Assembly: GCA_045580405.1 (NCBI GenBank)
Contig: JAZNNT010000156.1
Coordinates: forward strand, 1-9,147
From: SIG452 sp045580405
GTDB lineage: Bacteria; Bacillota; Clostridia; UMGS1840
DNA length: 9,147 nt
Direction of reading: 5' to 3'
The notes under the pieces were generated by a model that worked only from the letters and a program-made list of their open reading frames with translations, made no database searches and was not told where the DNA came from. This document shows, one piece after another, positions 1 to 7,800 of this stretch; positions within the stretch are counted from its first letter, which is position 1, and each line of letters begins with the position of its first letter. The translations under genes were made by a program, and so were the position numbers.

Positions 1-29
1 TTGATTTCGTTTGTTGTTTTCTTTAACAT
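1..29 (-). CDS. 5' end of an unidentified gene leaving the window
   Basis: Read on the minus strand, an ATG at 29-27 opens a frame MLKKTTNEI that stays open to the window edge. A strong ribosome binding site (TGGAGG on the minus strand, plus positions 39-44) precedes it with a 9-nt spacer, and a plausible promoter lies further upstream (83-112). Nine codons are too few to identify a family; the Lys/Thr-rich start is typical of a cytosolic protein and shows no hydrophobic signal in what is visible. The gene is separated from the upstream kinase gene by the terminator at 176-209, so it is probably its own transcription unit. The start is supported by the binding site and promoter only; no homology can be claimed. 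Confidence 0.5.
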
Positions 30-33
30 TGTT

Positions 34-102
34 AAAAACCTCCATGATATTTTTTAGTAATGCGGTCGCCAAACCATTTACTATTATATCATGGAGGTTT
101 TT
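34..102. repeat. Perfect 17-bp inverted repeat in the leader of the left-edge gene
   Basis: The arms are AAAAACCTCCATGATAT (34-50) and ATATCATGGAGGTTTTT (86-102), with 35 nt between. A second short pairing, TAGTAA (55-60) with TTACTA (78-83), extends the stem inside a bulge. Read on the minus strand, the arm at 34-50 contains the GGAGG ribosome binding site of the left-edge gene and ends in a run of five T. The arm at 86-102 overlaps the spacer and part of the -10 of the proposed promoter. It could be a pair of operator sites in DNA, an RNA hairpin that hides the ribosome binding site or stops transcription if transcripts start further upstream, or a small mobile hairpin element. The repeat itself is certain; its role is not. 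Confidence 0.75.
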
Positions 103-112
103 CCTTTGCTAA
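83..112 (-). promoter_or_regulatory. Candidate sigma-A promoter for the left-edge gene
   Basis: On the minus strand a perfect -10 TATAAT (88-83) lies 18 bp downstream of TTAGCA (112-107), which matches four of six bases of the -35 consensus. Transcription would begin near position 76, leaving a leader of about 47 nt before the ATG at 29. One arm of the inverted repeat covers the spacer and the upstream half of the -10, so a protein binding there would be placed to block RNA polymerase. The assignment rests on consensus matching only. Confidence 0.45.
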
Positions 113-165
113 AGCTTTTTTATCCTCCCCCAGTAGAACTGTGGGTTTATTTCCACGCCTAAAGG

Positions 166-209
166 CACCAATAATAAAATTCCCATCTGAAAAAACAGAT
201 GGGAATTTT
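166..209 (-). terminator. Rho-independent terminator of the ecfS-kinase operon
   Basis: A perfect 14-bp stem (AAAATTCCCATCTG at 176-189 with its complement at 196-209) encloses a 6-nt loop of A on the plus strand. Read on the minus strand, the stem is followed by TTTTATTATT. The hairpin base overlaps the TAA stop codon (211-209) of the kinase gene, so termination falls directly at the end of translation. It separates this operon from the gene at the left edge. Confidence 0.88.
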
Positions 210-778
210 TAATTTGATACAGTAATGTCGCATTGAGTTTCAATGTTGTAATTGTTAAAGTATGCTTCTTCCAACGGAATCCACAAATTTTGAAAACGAA
301 GATACCCGTCCACCCCATTTCTTGTTACTAATCTTTTTTTCTGTTCTTGGGAAGATATCGTAAGAAAAATAGAGAAGTCATAAAACTGCTTTAAAACCGG
401 ATGGCAAGAATAAGAGCCTTCCACCACAGTCAAAGCATTTTTTTTGTAAGTGACCGGCTCGGTGTATGCAGCGGCATTGCAAGAATACGGGCAAATCTGA
501 AAGGTATCTTCTTTTGGAAACGAAGTAAAAAGCTCTGTTAGTTTTTCAAAGTCAATATTTTTTGCCGGTATTCTACGCCAATCGGCGTCTCTTTTTGATA
601 ACGGCAAATAAAAATCATCCATATGAATCACATTGCAATGAAACTCTTTTTGCAATTGTTCTGCCAGAGTAGTTTTTCCGGAAGCACACCGTCCGTCAAT
701 TGCAACGAAAAGAGAATCTTTCAAACTTAACAGATTGCGAATTTTTTTAGCAATATTTTGATAGTTATTTGCCTTCAT
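209..778 (-). CDS. P-loop kinase of the uridine-kinase-like family
   Basis: The product is a 189-residue cytosolic phosphotransferase. A Walker A motif GRCASGKT is at residues 29-36. Next comes HMDDFYLP at 52-59, the acidic substrate-site segment typical of uridine kinase, nicotinamide riboside kinase and related PRK-type kinases. Further on are NIDFEKL and VVEGSYSCHP, which fit the clostridial branch usually annotated as uridine kinase family. I chose the ATG at 778 because AAGGAG (minus strand, 794-789) lies 10 nt upstream; the frame stays open to a TTG at 835, but that would add 19 residues deep inside the neighbour. The start overlaps the end of the transporter gene by 14 bp, implying translational coupling. 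The likely role, by inference, is to phosphorylate and so trap the compound imported by the S component. The substrate cannot be read from sequence; a nucleoside, nicotinamide riboside or another vitamin precursor are possible. Confidence 0.85.
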   Translation of the reverse strand: MKANNYQNIAKKIRNLLSLKDSLFVAIDGRCASGKTTLAEQLQKEFHCNVIHMDDFYLPLSKRDADWRRIPAKNIDFEKLTELFTSFPKEDTFQICPYSCNAAAYTEPVTYKKNALTVVEGSYSCHPVLKQFYDFSIFLTISSQEQKKRLVTRNGVDGYLRFQNLWIPLEEAYFNNYNIETQCDITVSN

Positions 779-1328
779 AGGATTCTGACTCCTTCTTTTT
801 AGGAAAACGCACAAGCTTCGTCTGCCCCATTGCAACCATCAGAACCGGAATTAAAATCAATTGTAAAATAATTCCCGGAACAGCATTGATTAATGCTCCC
901 GACAGAAACAATTCAAATGTAAAAGCTTTTGCCTGAAGACCTAACAGAACGAACTGTGCCGCCCCCCAAACCAATCTTCCTATAATCATCGCTGTAAACA
1001 ATGAAATATACAACGATTTCAAACATTTCCAAGAATGTTTTTCATATAGAAATCCTGCCACAAATCCGTAGGTAGCAAGCTCAAACGTCATTCCAATTGC
1101 CACGGGATACATCACAGGCGCCGAAAAGACTACTGATCGAAATAACGGTAATATAAATCCAACCAAGATTCCATATTTCCAACCGCAGATAAAACTGCAT
1201 AAAAAAACCGGAAAATGCATGGGCAACAACATATTACCAAATTGTTGCAGCTGCCCTGTGATAAAAGGAAGTACAAGTCCTACCGTCATAAAAAGGGCGG
1301 AATATGTAATTTTTCGGATTGTATTCAT
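765..1328 (-). CDS. ECF transporter S component (substrate-binding membrane protein)
   Basis: The 187-residue product is strongly hydrophobic, with about six membrane segments (roughly residues 7-26, 33-50, 53-72, 76-96, 104-127 and 140-167) and a basic tail KKKESESYEGK. Conserved-looking stretches are LLPMHFPVFLCSFICG, a PLFRS segment, and MTFELATYGFVAGFLY; together they match the ECF transporter substrate-specific family. S components bind a vitamin or similar micronutrient in the membrane and are energised by a shared EcfA/EcfA'/EcfT module. None of those module genes is in the window, so this would be a group II protein using a module encoded elsewhere. The start is an ATG with AAAGAGG about 10 nt upstream. 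It is the first gene of a two-gene operon with the kinase. There is no long leader between the promoter and start, so no riboswitch is visible to reveal the substrate, which remains unknown. Confidence 0.85.
   Translation of the reverse strand: MNTIRKITYSALFMTVGLVLPFITGQLQQFGNMLLPMHFPVFLCSFICGWKYGILVGFILPLFRSVVFSAPVMYPVAIGMTFELATYGFVAGFLYEKHSWKCLKSLYISLFTAMIIGRLVWGAAQFVLLGLQAKAFTFELFLSGALINAVPGIILQLILIPVLMVAMGQTKLVRFPKKKESESYEGK
789..794 (-). promoter_or_regulatory. Ribosome binding site fixing the kinase start
   Basis: AAGGAG on the minus strand lies inside the 3' end of the transporter coding sequence, 10 nt before the ATG at 778. It favours this ATG over the upstream in-frame TTG at 835, and suggests that translation of the kinase is coupled to that of the transporter. 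Confidence 0.75.
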
Positions 1329-1359
1329 AAAGCCTGTCCTCTTTCTCTATTCTGCTTTT

Positions 1360-1388
1360 ATTATACAGCATTTATTATGAAATTACAA
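1360..1388 (-). promoter_or_regulatory. Promoter of the ecfS-kinase operon
   Basis: On the minus strand TTGTAA (1388-1383) and a perfect TATAAT (1365-1360) are separated by 17 bp. Transcription should start near 1353, giving a leader of only about 25 nt before the ATG at 1328. That is too short for a known riboswitch, so any vitamin-responsive control would have to act through a protein. Confidence 0.65.
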
Positions 1389-1411
1389 GATTAACCCGTT
1401 ATATTTTTCTG

Positions 1412-1440
1412 TTGCTTTTTTATAATAAAAATGTTATAAT
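1412..1440 (+). promoter_or_regulatory. Promoter of the addB-addA-TSCPD operon
   Basis: A perfect -10 TATAAT (1435-1440) is preceded by TG one base upstream (TGT before the hexamer), an extended -10. A weak -35, TTGCTT (1412-1417), sits at 17-bp spacing. The extended -10 probably compensates for the poor -35. The leader to the ATG at 1492 is about 45 nt. The promoter is divergent from that of the transporter gene, with the two -35 elements about 23 bp apart. I see no clear LexA-type operator in the region. Confidence 0.65.
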
Positions 1441-1491
1441 ATAAGAAATAATAATTTAGCTTGTCCGAATCTATTTTAAAGGAGAATTTCC

Positions 1492-4400
1492 ATGGCTTTA
1501 GAAATTCTTTACGGAAAAGAATTGTCTCAAAAAGATACTCTTCTGTTCCAAAAAATCAGAACATCCATAGACAATCAGGAAAACGTGCTTTACATCGTAC
1601 CGGAGCAGTTTTCTTTTTATGCAGAAAAAACACTGCTGGATACCTTAGGAGAAGCCTATTCTCACCTGACTGAAACCGTTAATTTCAAACGTCTTGCTAT
1701 GACAGTTAATAAAAAGTATCAACCCAATCAGCTGGATTATATTGATGAAGAAATAAAAAATTTAATTTTATATCGGATTTTACGTTCTCATGCCGATCAA
1801 CTTTCAACCGTGAAAAACAGAAGACAAAGCCCTGATTCTGTAGCCATTTTTAAAAGTATTTTATCAGAATGTAAAGGTTATCTGATTGATCACGCTGTTT
1901 TTAGCGAAATGAAAGATAAGCTGGAAGAAGGTTCTTTTCTACATCAGAAAATTTCGGACCTGGATTTCATTTTAACAGAATATCAAAAAGCCATCACAGA
2001 AAAATTCCGTGATTTTGAGGATAGCTTTCAATCATTGGCAGGTTATATCGAATCCGAAAACTTATACAAAGATTATGTTATATTTATTGATCATTTCAAT
2101 CAATTTTCACCCGCTGAGTATTTGGTAATCTCAGCCTTATTAAAACAAGCAAAAACAGTCACAATTACACTTTTGTTGGAAGATACACTGCCAAAATCGC
2201 CAGGGGAACTTTTCTTTCCAACCTATAAAACCTATAATCACCTTTGTAATCTTGCAAAAAAATATAACCAACAGATAGTCGAAGTCAACACAAACTTTGA
2301 TTCCGGTCGTTTTTTTGTGGATTTATTTGATGGGTTTCCTAAAGAAGCTTCGCGTGTTCCTTATTCACTGATTCGCGCAAAAAACATCAAAGACGAGGTA
2401 CGCTTTGTAGCAGACAATATTTTACGCCTGGCGGCTGAGGGCGTATCCTTTTCCGAAATTGCGGTTTTAACAGGAGATTTATCTCTTTATGAAAACGAAA
2501 TCGACGAGGTGTTTTCCGAAGCAAAAATCCCCTGCTTTTTAGATAAGAAGACACCGCTTCATGAAAATCCGGTATCAAAAATCTTTTTAACATTGTTTCA
2601 AATGGTACTTACTGATTATCAGAAGCATGCTGTTTTAGCTTATCTCAAGAGCCTTTGCGCTTTGTTTGATATTCATGAAGAAGTTTGTATTTTTGAAGAA
2701 GTGATGCATCGCTTCAATCTTCAGAAAAAAGAACTCAAAGATAGCTTAAAATGGGATGAAAAATGTAATTTCTTAAAAACACAAAAGAATTTTTTTGCAT
2801 CTAAAATCGAAATAATCAGAAAATTATACGACCGTTTTTTAAAGCCTGTTATCACACATTTTGGTAAAAAATGTAACTATCGTCAGGCATTTATTTGCTA
2901 TGCTAAGGAAACTTTCTTAGAATCTGCAGTCAAACATTATTTAGAACAGTCAGAAGCAGCTCTTCGCCAGGAAACAGTGACAGCATACAATACTATTTTA
3001 AAAGCGATTAAAAATATTGATGTCTTGTTGGCAGAAGAAACGATTTCCATATCAGATTATTATATGATTTTAAAGCAGTCCCTGGAACTTTATGAATCCG
3101 GAGATATTCCGGATACTTTGGATACCGTTACTGTTTCTGATACAGAGCGGGGACGACTGCTTTCTTCCGCATATGTATTTATTCTGGGGATGAATGAAAA
3201 TGTTACTCCAAAAGCAAATACCAATCATTCCTACCTATCTGATGTAGAGCGGGAAATGATCTTAGATCTTACGGGAATCGAACTACCTACCTCGTTATTT
3301 CAGAACTGTGATTCCAATTTGGCTTTATACCGTTCCTTTTTGATTGCAAATAAGCATTTATACCTAAGTTATAATGTTGCAGAATCAGAACAGGTCAAAC
3401 GGATGCCCTGCTATTTATGGAGCCGTTTGTCAGGTTTTCAAGAAGTAACAGATTTTTCTGCATCCTATGTAAACATTTCTGAGTATTCTGAGAAAGCGTT
3501 AATTACATATCAGAACCCTTATAAACAGAAGCTGAATCCAAAGATGATTCCGGAAGATTTCTGGGAAAATCCAAATAAAGAAAAGTTGTTGTATACCTGG
3601 CAACAAATTGATGCTATGAAAAAGACCGGTTACTATGAGCCCAATAAAAAACTGTCTAAAAGAATCATGAAGACCAGGTACCAAAAGCAACTTACCACCT
3701 CTGTTTCACAGCTTGAAACCTATCAAAAATGTAAGTATATGTATTTTATAAATTACATTCTGAAGGTTCGGGAACGGGAAGATAACAGCTATGATTTCAG
3801 AAGAACAGGAAGTATTGTGCATAATCTTTTTGATATATTTTCCAAGCGGCTTAAATCGGATGGCTTAAGCTGGGAAACTCTGACAGAAGATTATATTGAA
3901 AAAACAGCACAGGAAATTGTACCCCGCGAAATTATGCGCATGTTTCCTGAGCTTTCTCTTTACAATCCCCGAACAAAGTATTTGATTCAAAAAATCAAAC
4001 GTCTTTTAAAACGGGCAATTTCTTACATCCAAGAGCATTTTCTAAAAGGTGATTTTCTGCCTGTGGGATACGAAGTACCCATCGGCGATGACGGCATTCC
4101 TCCATTATCTATTCAGTTGGAAGACGGTTCCTTGATGCAGTTATACGGAAAAATTGACCGATTTGACGCTGCGTTACTTGACGATCGTTTATATGTTCGT
4201 ATCATCGACTATAAATCCAGTGCCAAAGAGTTTAAATTTGCACTTATTAAAGAAGGCATTCAATTGCAATTATTGACTTACTTACGAACCGTTGTGAAAA
4301 ATGGCGGAAAATACCTTGATTTTACCGGTGAAATTCTTCCCGGAGCTGCTTTCTACACAAGTTTTAATGATGAGTTGGTTCCGTTTAAAGAACGCCCTGC

Positions 4401-4845
4401 TCCGGATGAAAGCGAAAAGGCTATCCGTAAAAAATTTAAAATGAGGGGCTTTGTGTTAAACGATGATTCTTTAATTCGGGCAATTGATCGTCATCTTGGG
4501 GAAGAAATTAGTTATCAATCCACCGTGACAGATATTAAAGTTACAAAAGATGGACAATACAGCCTCGGAAATTTTCTGTTTTTGGAAGAGTTTAACCGAT
4601 TGCTCAATGACTGCGAAAACACACTAAAGTCTATTGGGGCAACAATGTTAAGCGGAGATATTGCAATTAAACCTTACCGCTACGGACCACAAACAGCTTG
4701 TGATTATTGTCCATACGGTGGCGTTTGTATGTTTGATAATAAAATGAATCCATACCGTTATGTAGAAAAACTTTCCAAAGAGGATTATTTTCTTCTAAAA
4801 TCCAAAGAAAAGGCAGGTGCAGAAGATGTCAATAAAATATACTGA
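1492..4845 (+). CDS. addB: AddB, helicase-like/nuclease subunit of AddAB
   Basis: The product has 1117 residues, close to the usual 1150-1170. AddB pairs with AddA to unwind and cut double-strand DNA ends, loading them for RecA repair; in Bacillus subtilis AddB also recognises Chi and its nuclease cuts one strand. The N-terminal region has the family segment IVPEQFSF. The middle has ILGMNE (564-569), the degenerate helicase-fold segment. The C-terminal RecB-type nuclease shows GSIVH (His777), KIDRFD (Asp889/Asp892), IDYKS (Asp906, Lys908) and QLLTY (Gln926, Tyr930). The iron-sulfur cysteines are all present: Cys747, then CDYC plus a further Cys (1070, 1073, 1079; spacing C-x2-C-x5-C). Unusually, the N-terminal Walker A reads GKELSQKD (8-15), having lost the second glycine and the Ser/Thr. 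GGAG at 1481-1484 lies 7 nt before the ATG. It is the first gene of the operon and overlaps addA by 20 bp. Confidence 0.96.
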   Translation: MALEILYGKELSQKDTLLFQKIRTSIDNQENVLYIVPEQFSFYAEKTLLDTLGEAYSHLTETVNFKRLAMTVNKKYQPNQLDYIDEEIKNLILYRILRSHADQLSTVKNRRQSPDSVAIFKSILSECKGYLIDHAVFSEMKDKLEEGSFLHQKISDLDFILTEYQKAITEKFRDFEDSFQSLAGYIESENLYKDYVIFIDHFNQFSPAEYLVISALLKQAKTVTITLLLEDTLPKSPGELFFPTYKTYNHLCNLAKKYNQQIVEVNTNFDSGRFFVDLFDGFPKEASRVPYSLIRAKNIKDEVRFVADNILRLAAEGVSFSEIAVLTGDLSLYENEIDEVFSEAKIPCFLDKKTPLHENPVSKIFLTLFQMVLTDYQKHAVLAYLKSLCALFDIHEEVCIFEEVMHRFNLQKKELKDSLKWDEKCNFLKTQKNFFASKIEIIRKLYDRFLKPVITHFGKKCNYRQAFICYAKETFLESAVKHYLEQSEAALRQETVTAYNTILKAIKNIDVLLAEETISISDYYMILKQSLELYESGDIPDTLDTVTVSDTERGRLLSSAYVFILGMNENVTPKANTNHSYLSDVEREMILDLTGIELPTSLFQNCDSNLALYRSFLIANKHLYLSYNVAESEQVKRMPCYLWSRLSGFQEVTDFSASYVNISEYSEKALITYQNPYKQKLNPKMIPEDFWENPNKEKLLYTWQQIDAMKKTGYYEPNKKLSKRIMKTRYQKQLTTSVSQLETYQKCKYMYFINYILKVREREDNSYDFRRTGSIVHNLFDIFSKRLKSDGLSWETLTEDYIEKTAQEIVPREIMRMFPELSLYNPRTKYLIQKIKRLLKRAISYIQEHFLKGDFLPVGYEVPIGDDGIPPLSIQLEDGSLMQLYGKIDRFDAALLDDRLYVRIIDYKSSAKEFKFALIKEGIQLQLLTYLRTVVKNGGKYLDFTGEILPGAAFYTSFNDELVPFKERPAPDESEKAIRKKFKMRGFVLNDDSLIRAIDRHLGEEISYQSTVTDIKVTKDGQYSLGNFLFLEEFNRLLNDCENTLKSIGATMLSGDIAIKPYRYGPQTACDYCPYGGVCMFDNKMNPYRYVEKLSKEDYFLLKSKEKAGAEDVNKIY
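4815..4819 (+). promoter_or_regulatory. Ribosome binding site deciding the addA start
   Basis: AGGTG at 4815-4819 is complementary to the 16S tail and lies 6 nt before the ATG at 4826. The frame is also open from a GTG at 4817, but that codon lies within the binding site itself and would add only three residues (MQK), so the ATG is preferred. Confidence 0.6.
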
Positions 4846-7800
4846 TGCTCAACAAAAAGCAATTGACACGACCAATAAATCTTTATTAGTTTCTGCAGCT
4901 GCAGGTAGCGGAAAAACTGCTGTTTTGGTACAAAGAATTATTGAAATGGTATGTCATGCAGACGGACCGGATATTGACAGATTACTTGTTGTTACGTTCA
5001 CCAATGCTGCTGCAGCAGAAATGAAGGATAAAATTTACCGGGCAATTATGCAAAAAATTGCAGAAAATCCGTCTGATAAACGGCTAAAACGGCAATTGCT
5101 GCTACTTCCGAATGCCAATATTCAAACCATACACGGATTTTGCCTGAATTTAATCAAACAGAATATCAATATGCTGGATATTCCGGTTAATTTCCGGATT
5201 GCTGATGAAGTTGAAACAGCAGTATTAAAACAAAAATGCGTCACAGAATTAATAGAAGATAAATATGCCGGTGACGATGTTGACTTTTTAGATTTGGCAG
5301 ATACCTACGGATACGGTCGGGATGATAATAAAATAATAGAAATGATTTTTCAGTATTATCACTTTACCGCTTCCCTTTCTAACCCTGATGCCTATTTTGA
5401 AACATGTTTATCTCAAGCAAATGAGGTAACCTGTGACTTTTCAAAATCAATCTATGCAAAATTTTTGATAAACCGCTTACAGGAAATTCTTTCTGAACAT
5501 GGAGAAAGATACCTGGTCGCTCTGCAGGAAATCAATGATCGTCCGGAATTGGCACCCTATCATGAACTCTACTCAGAAGAACTTCTTTGGATTAAAAAAC
5601 TGCAAACAATTTGCAATGAAGAAAATTTACGGGAAGCTCAAGCGGAAATTCTCTCCCACACTTTCCTTTATTTTAACAAGGTCAAAGGTGTAAAAAGAGG
5701 GACTGATTACGCCGATATCAAAAAAATTCGAGATCTGTTTAAAAAAGATATTGAAGGTTTTACTCCATTTGTTGCCAATTCTTTTGAAAGCGAACAATCA
5801 GACTGTAAAACAATTTTGAAATTTATTACCGTTTTATCTTCGCTTACGAAAGAGTTTTCTTTACGATATCAAGCAGAAAAGCAAAAGCATTCTATCCTGG
5901 ACTTTTCTGATTTTGAGCATTTTTCGCTAAAGATTTTAGCCAATGATGACGGAACTCCTTCCGAAATCGCAAAAAGCTACCGGCAACGTTTTCATGAAAT
6001 TTTAATTGATGAATATCAGGATACCAACGATATTCAGGACTATTTATTCAGCTTGATTTCAAGAGATGGGAAAAACCTATTTTTAGTAGGCGACGTGAAG
6101 CAAAGTATTTATGGATTTCGTCATGCAAAACCTCAGATATTTATTGATAAACAAACAAGCTATCACGACGATATGCATGAAGTGATATATTTGTCTAACA
6201 ATTTCAGAAGCCGTAAAGAAGTGGTAGACGGTGTTAATCTGATTTTTTCTAAGCTGATGACACCTAAAACCGGAAAAACGGATTACCAAAAAGAATCACT
6301 GGTACAAACAGCTGCCTATCAAACAATCGGAGAAACAAATTACCAAGCGGAAATTCTGCTGGCAGATTCTTCTCAAAAAGAAGAACCGGAAGAAGAAGGC
6401 ACCGAAGAATTAAACCAGGAAACAATGATAATTGCCAAACGAATCCATCAGTTGATTCATGAAGAGCACTTCCCTGTTTATGACTTAAAAACACAATGCA
6501 CTCGTCCTGCAAATTATGGTGATATTGTTATTTTGGTCCGCGGTATTAAAACATTTGCAAACAATCTTTATAAAACCTTATCAATGCATGGAATCCCGGT
6601 GGCAATGGATGCAACTGAACGGCTCTTTGATGCTATGGAAATTAAAGTGCTGGTGGGCATTTTAAAAGCAATCGACAATCCATATGATGATTTAGCCCTT
6701 TTGGGCCTTTTGAAATCTCCCCTCTTTTTTTGGGAAGAAGAAGAAATACTCGAATTACGGGAATCAGCACCGAAAGAACCATTTATGTATGCTCTTCGTA
6801 AGTCGGATTCAAAAAAGGCGAAACAGGTTGTAACCTTTTTGCTTAACATGCAAAAAATAGCATACACGAAAAAAATCTCAACACTGATTCAACTGTTGTA
6901 TCAAGATTATCATTTAAAAGAACTCTTTTGTGTGTATCAGAATCCCGAACAAAGAATGGAAAATTTAGATTTGTTCTATCAAATTGCTAAAAAATTTGAA
7001 CAAACCGAAATCACCGGACTAAAAGGGTTTCTCACATATACGGAAGATGTTTCCTGCAACAAAAAAACACTGAATTCATTTCGCGAAAAACCGCCGGAAA
7101 ATGCTGTTCGCATCGTCACAATGCATAAAAGCAAAGGCTTGGAATATCCAATTGTTTTTGTTTCAGGACTTGGCACAGAATTTAATCAGGAGGAAGCAAA
7201 AAAACAAGTTGTATTTCACCCGGAATATGGAATCGGTGCCAATTATATTGATAAAGATGAACGTTTTTACTATCCAACATTAACCAAACGTGTGATTCTT
7301 GCTGCTATAAAAGAAGATCAGTTGAGCGAAGAACTTCGTATTTTATATGTAGCATTGACTCGTGCGAAAGAAAAACTGATTCTTACCTCCACCGTATCCG
7401 ATGCAGAAACAAAGCTTGAGCAATGGGCTGCACAAACGGGCAAAATCACAAAAAACAGTTTACTTCGCTGCAACAGCTTTGATGAATGGATTATGCCTTG
7501 CGTTATGAAAAGTTCTGTATTTAGAATCGAAACAGTAGGAGGAGATATCGATGTGCCTTCTTTCGGTGCAGCTTTGGAGAAAAAAACAGACGAAGAACTC
7601 TCGGAACCCGATTATTTATTTGTACCCTATCATCATGCTTATCGCACCACACTTCCCGTTAAGATTGCCGTTACCGAAGCCAATCGTTTGTTAAAAGCAG
7701 AAACTCCGGTGATGAATTTACGGTTATCTGATTTAGATTCCATGGAGCTTTCCTATTCACAAAGCGAATACGGAACCTATTTCCATAAGGTGTTTGAACT

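Noticed and set aside
91..163. Plus-strand 23-codon frame starting ATGGAGGTT
   Set aside because: No ribosome binding site or promoter on that strand, and its start is simply the complement of the inverted-repeat arm.
109..318. 69-codon minus-strand frame over the kinase 3' end
   Set aside because: It runs out of frame through the kinase gene and straight through its terminator, with no ribosome binding site; a shadow frame.
779..835. Longer N-terminus of the kinase from a TTG at 835
   Set aside because: The added residues are basic and unlike the family, lack a binding site, and would deepen the overlap with the transporter gene; the ATG at 778 has AAGGAG in place.
1329..1491. Riboswitch in the divergent intergenic region to explain the transporter substrate
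   Set aside because: The predicted transporter leader is only about 25 nt and the addB leader about 45 nt; no stem system of a known vitamin riboswitch is visible.
6083..6867. Minus-strand frames of 68, 82 and 99 codons inside addA
   Set aside because: They are antisense to intact helicase motifs of addA, without binding sites; shadow frames.
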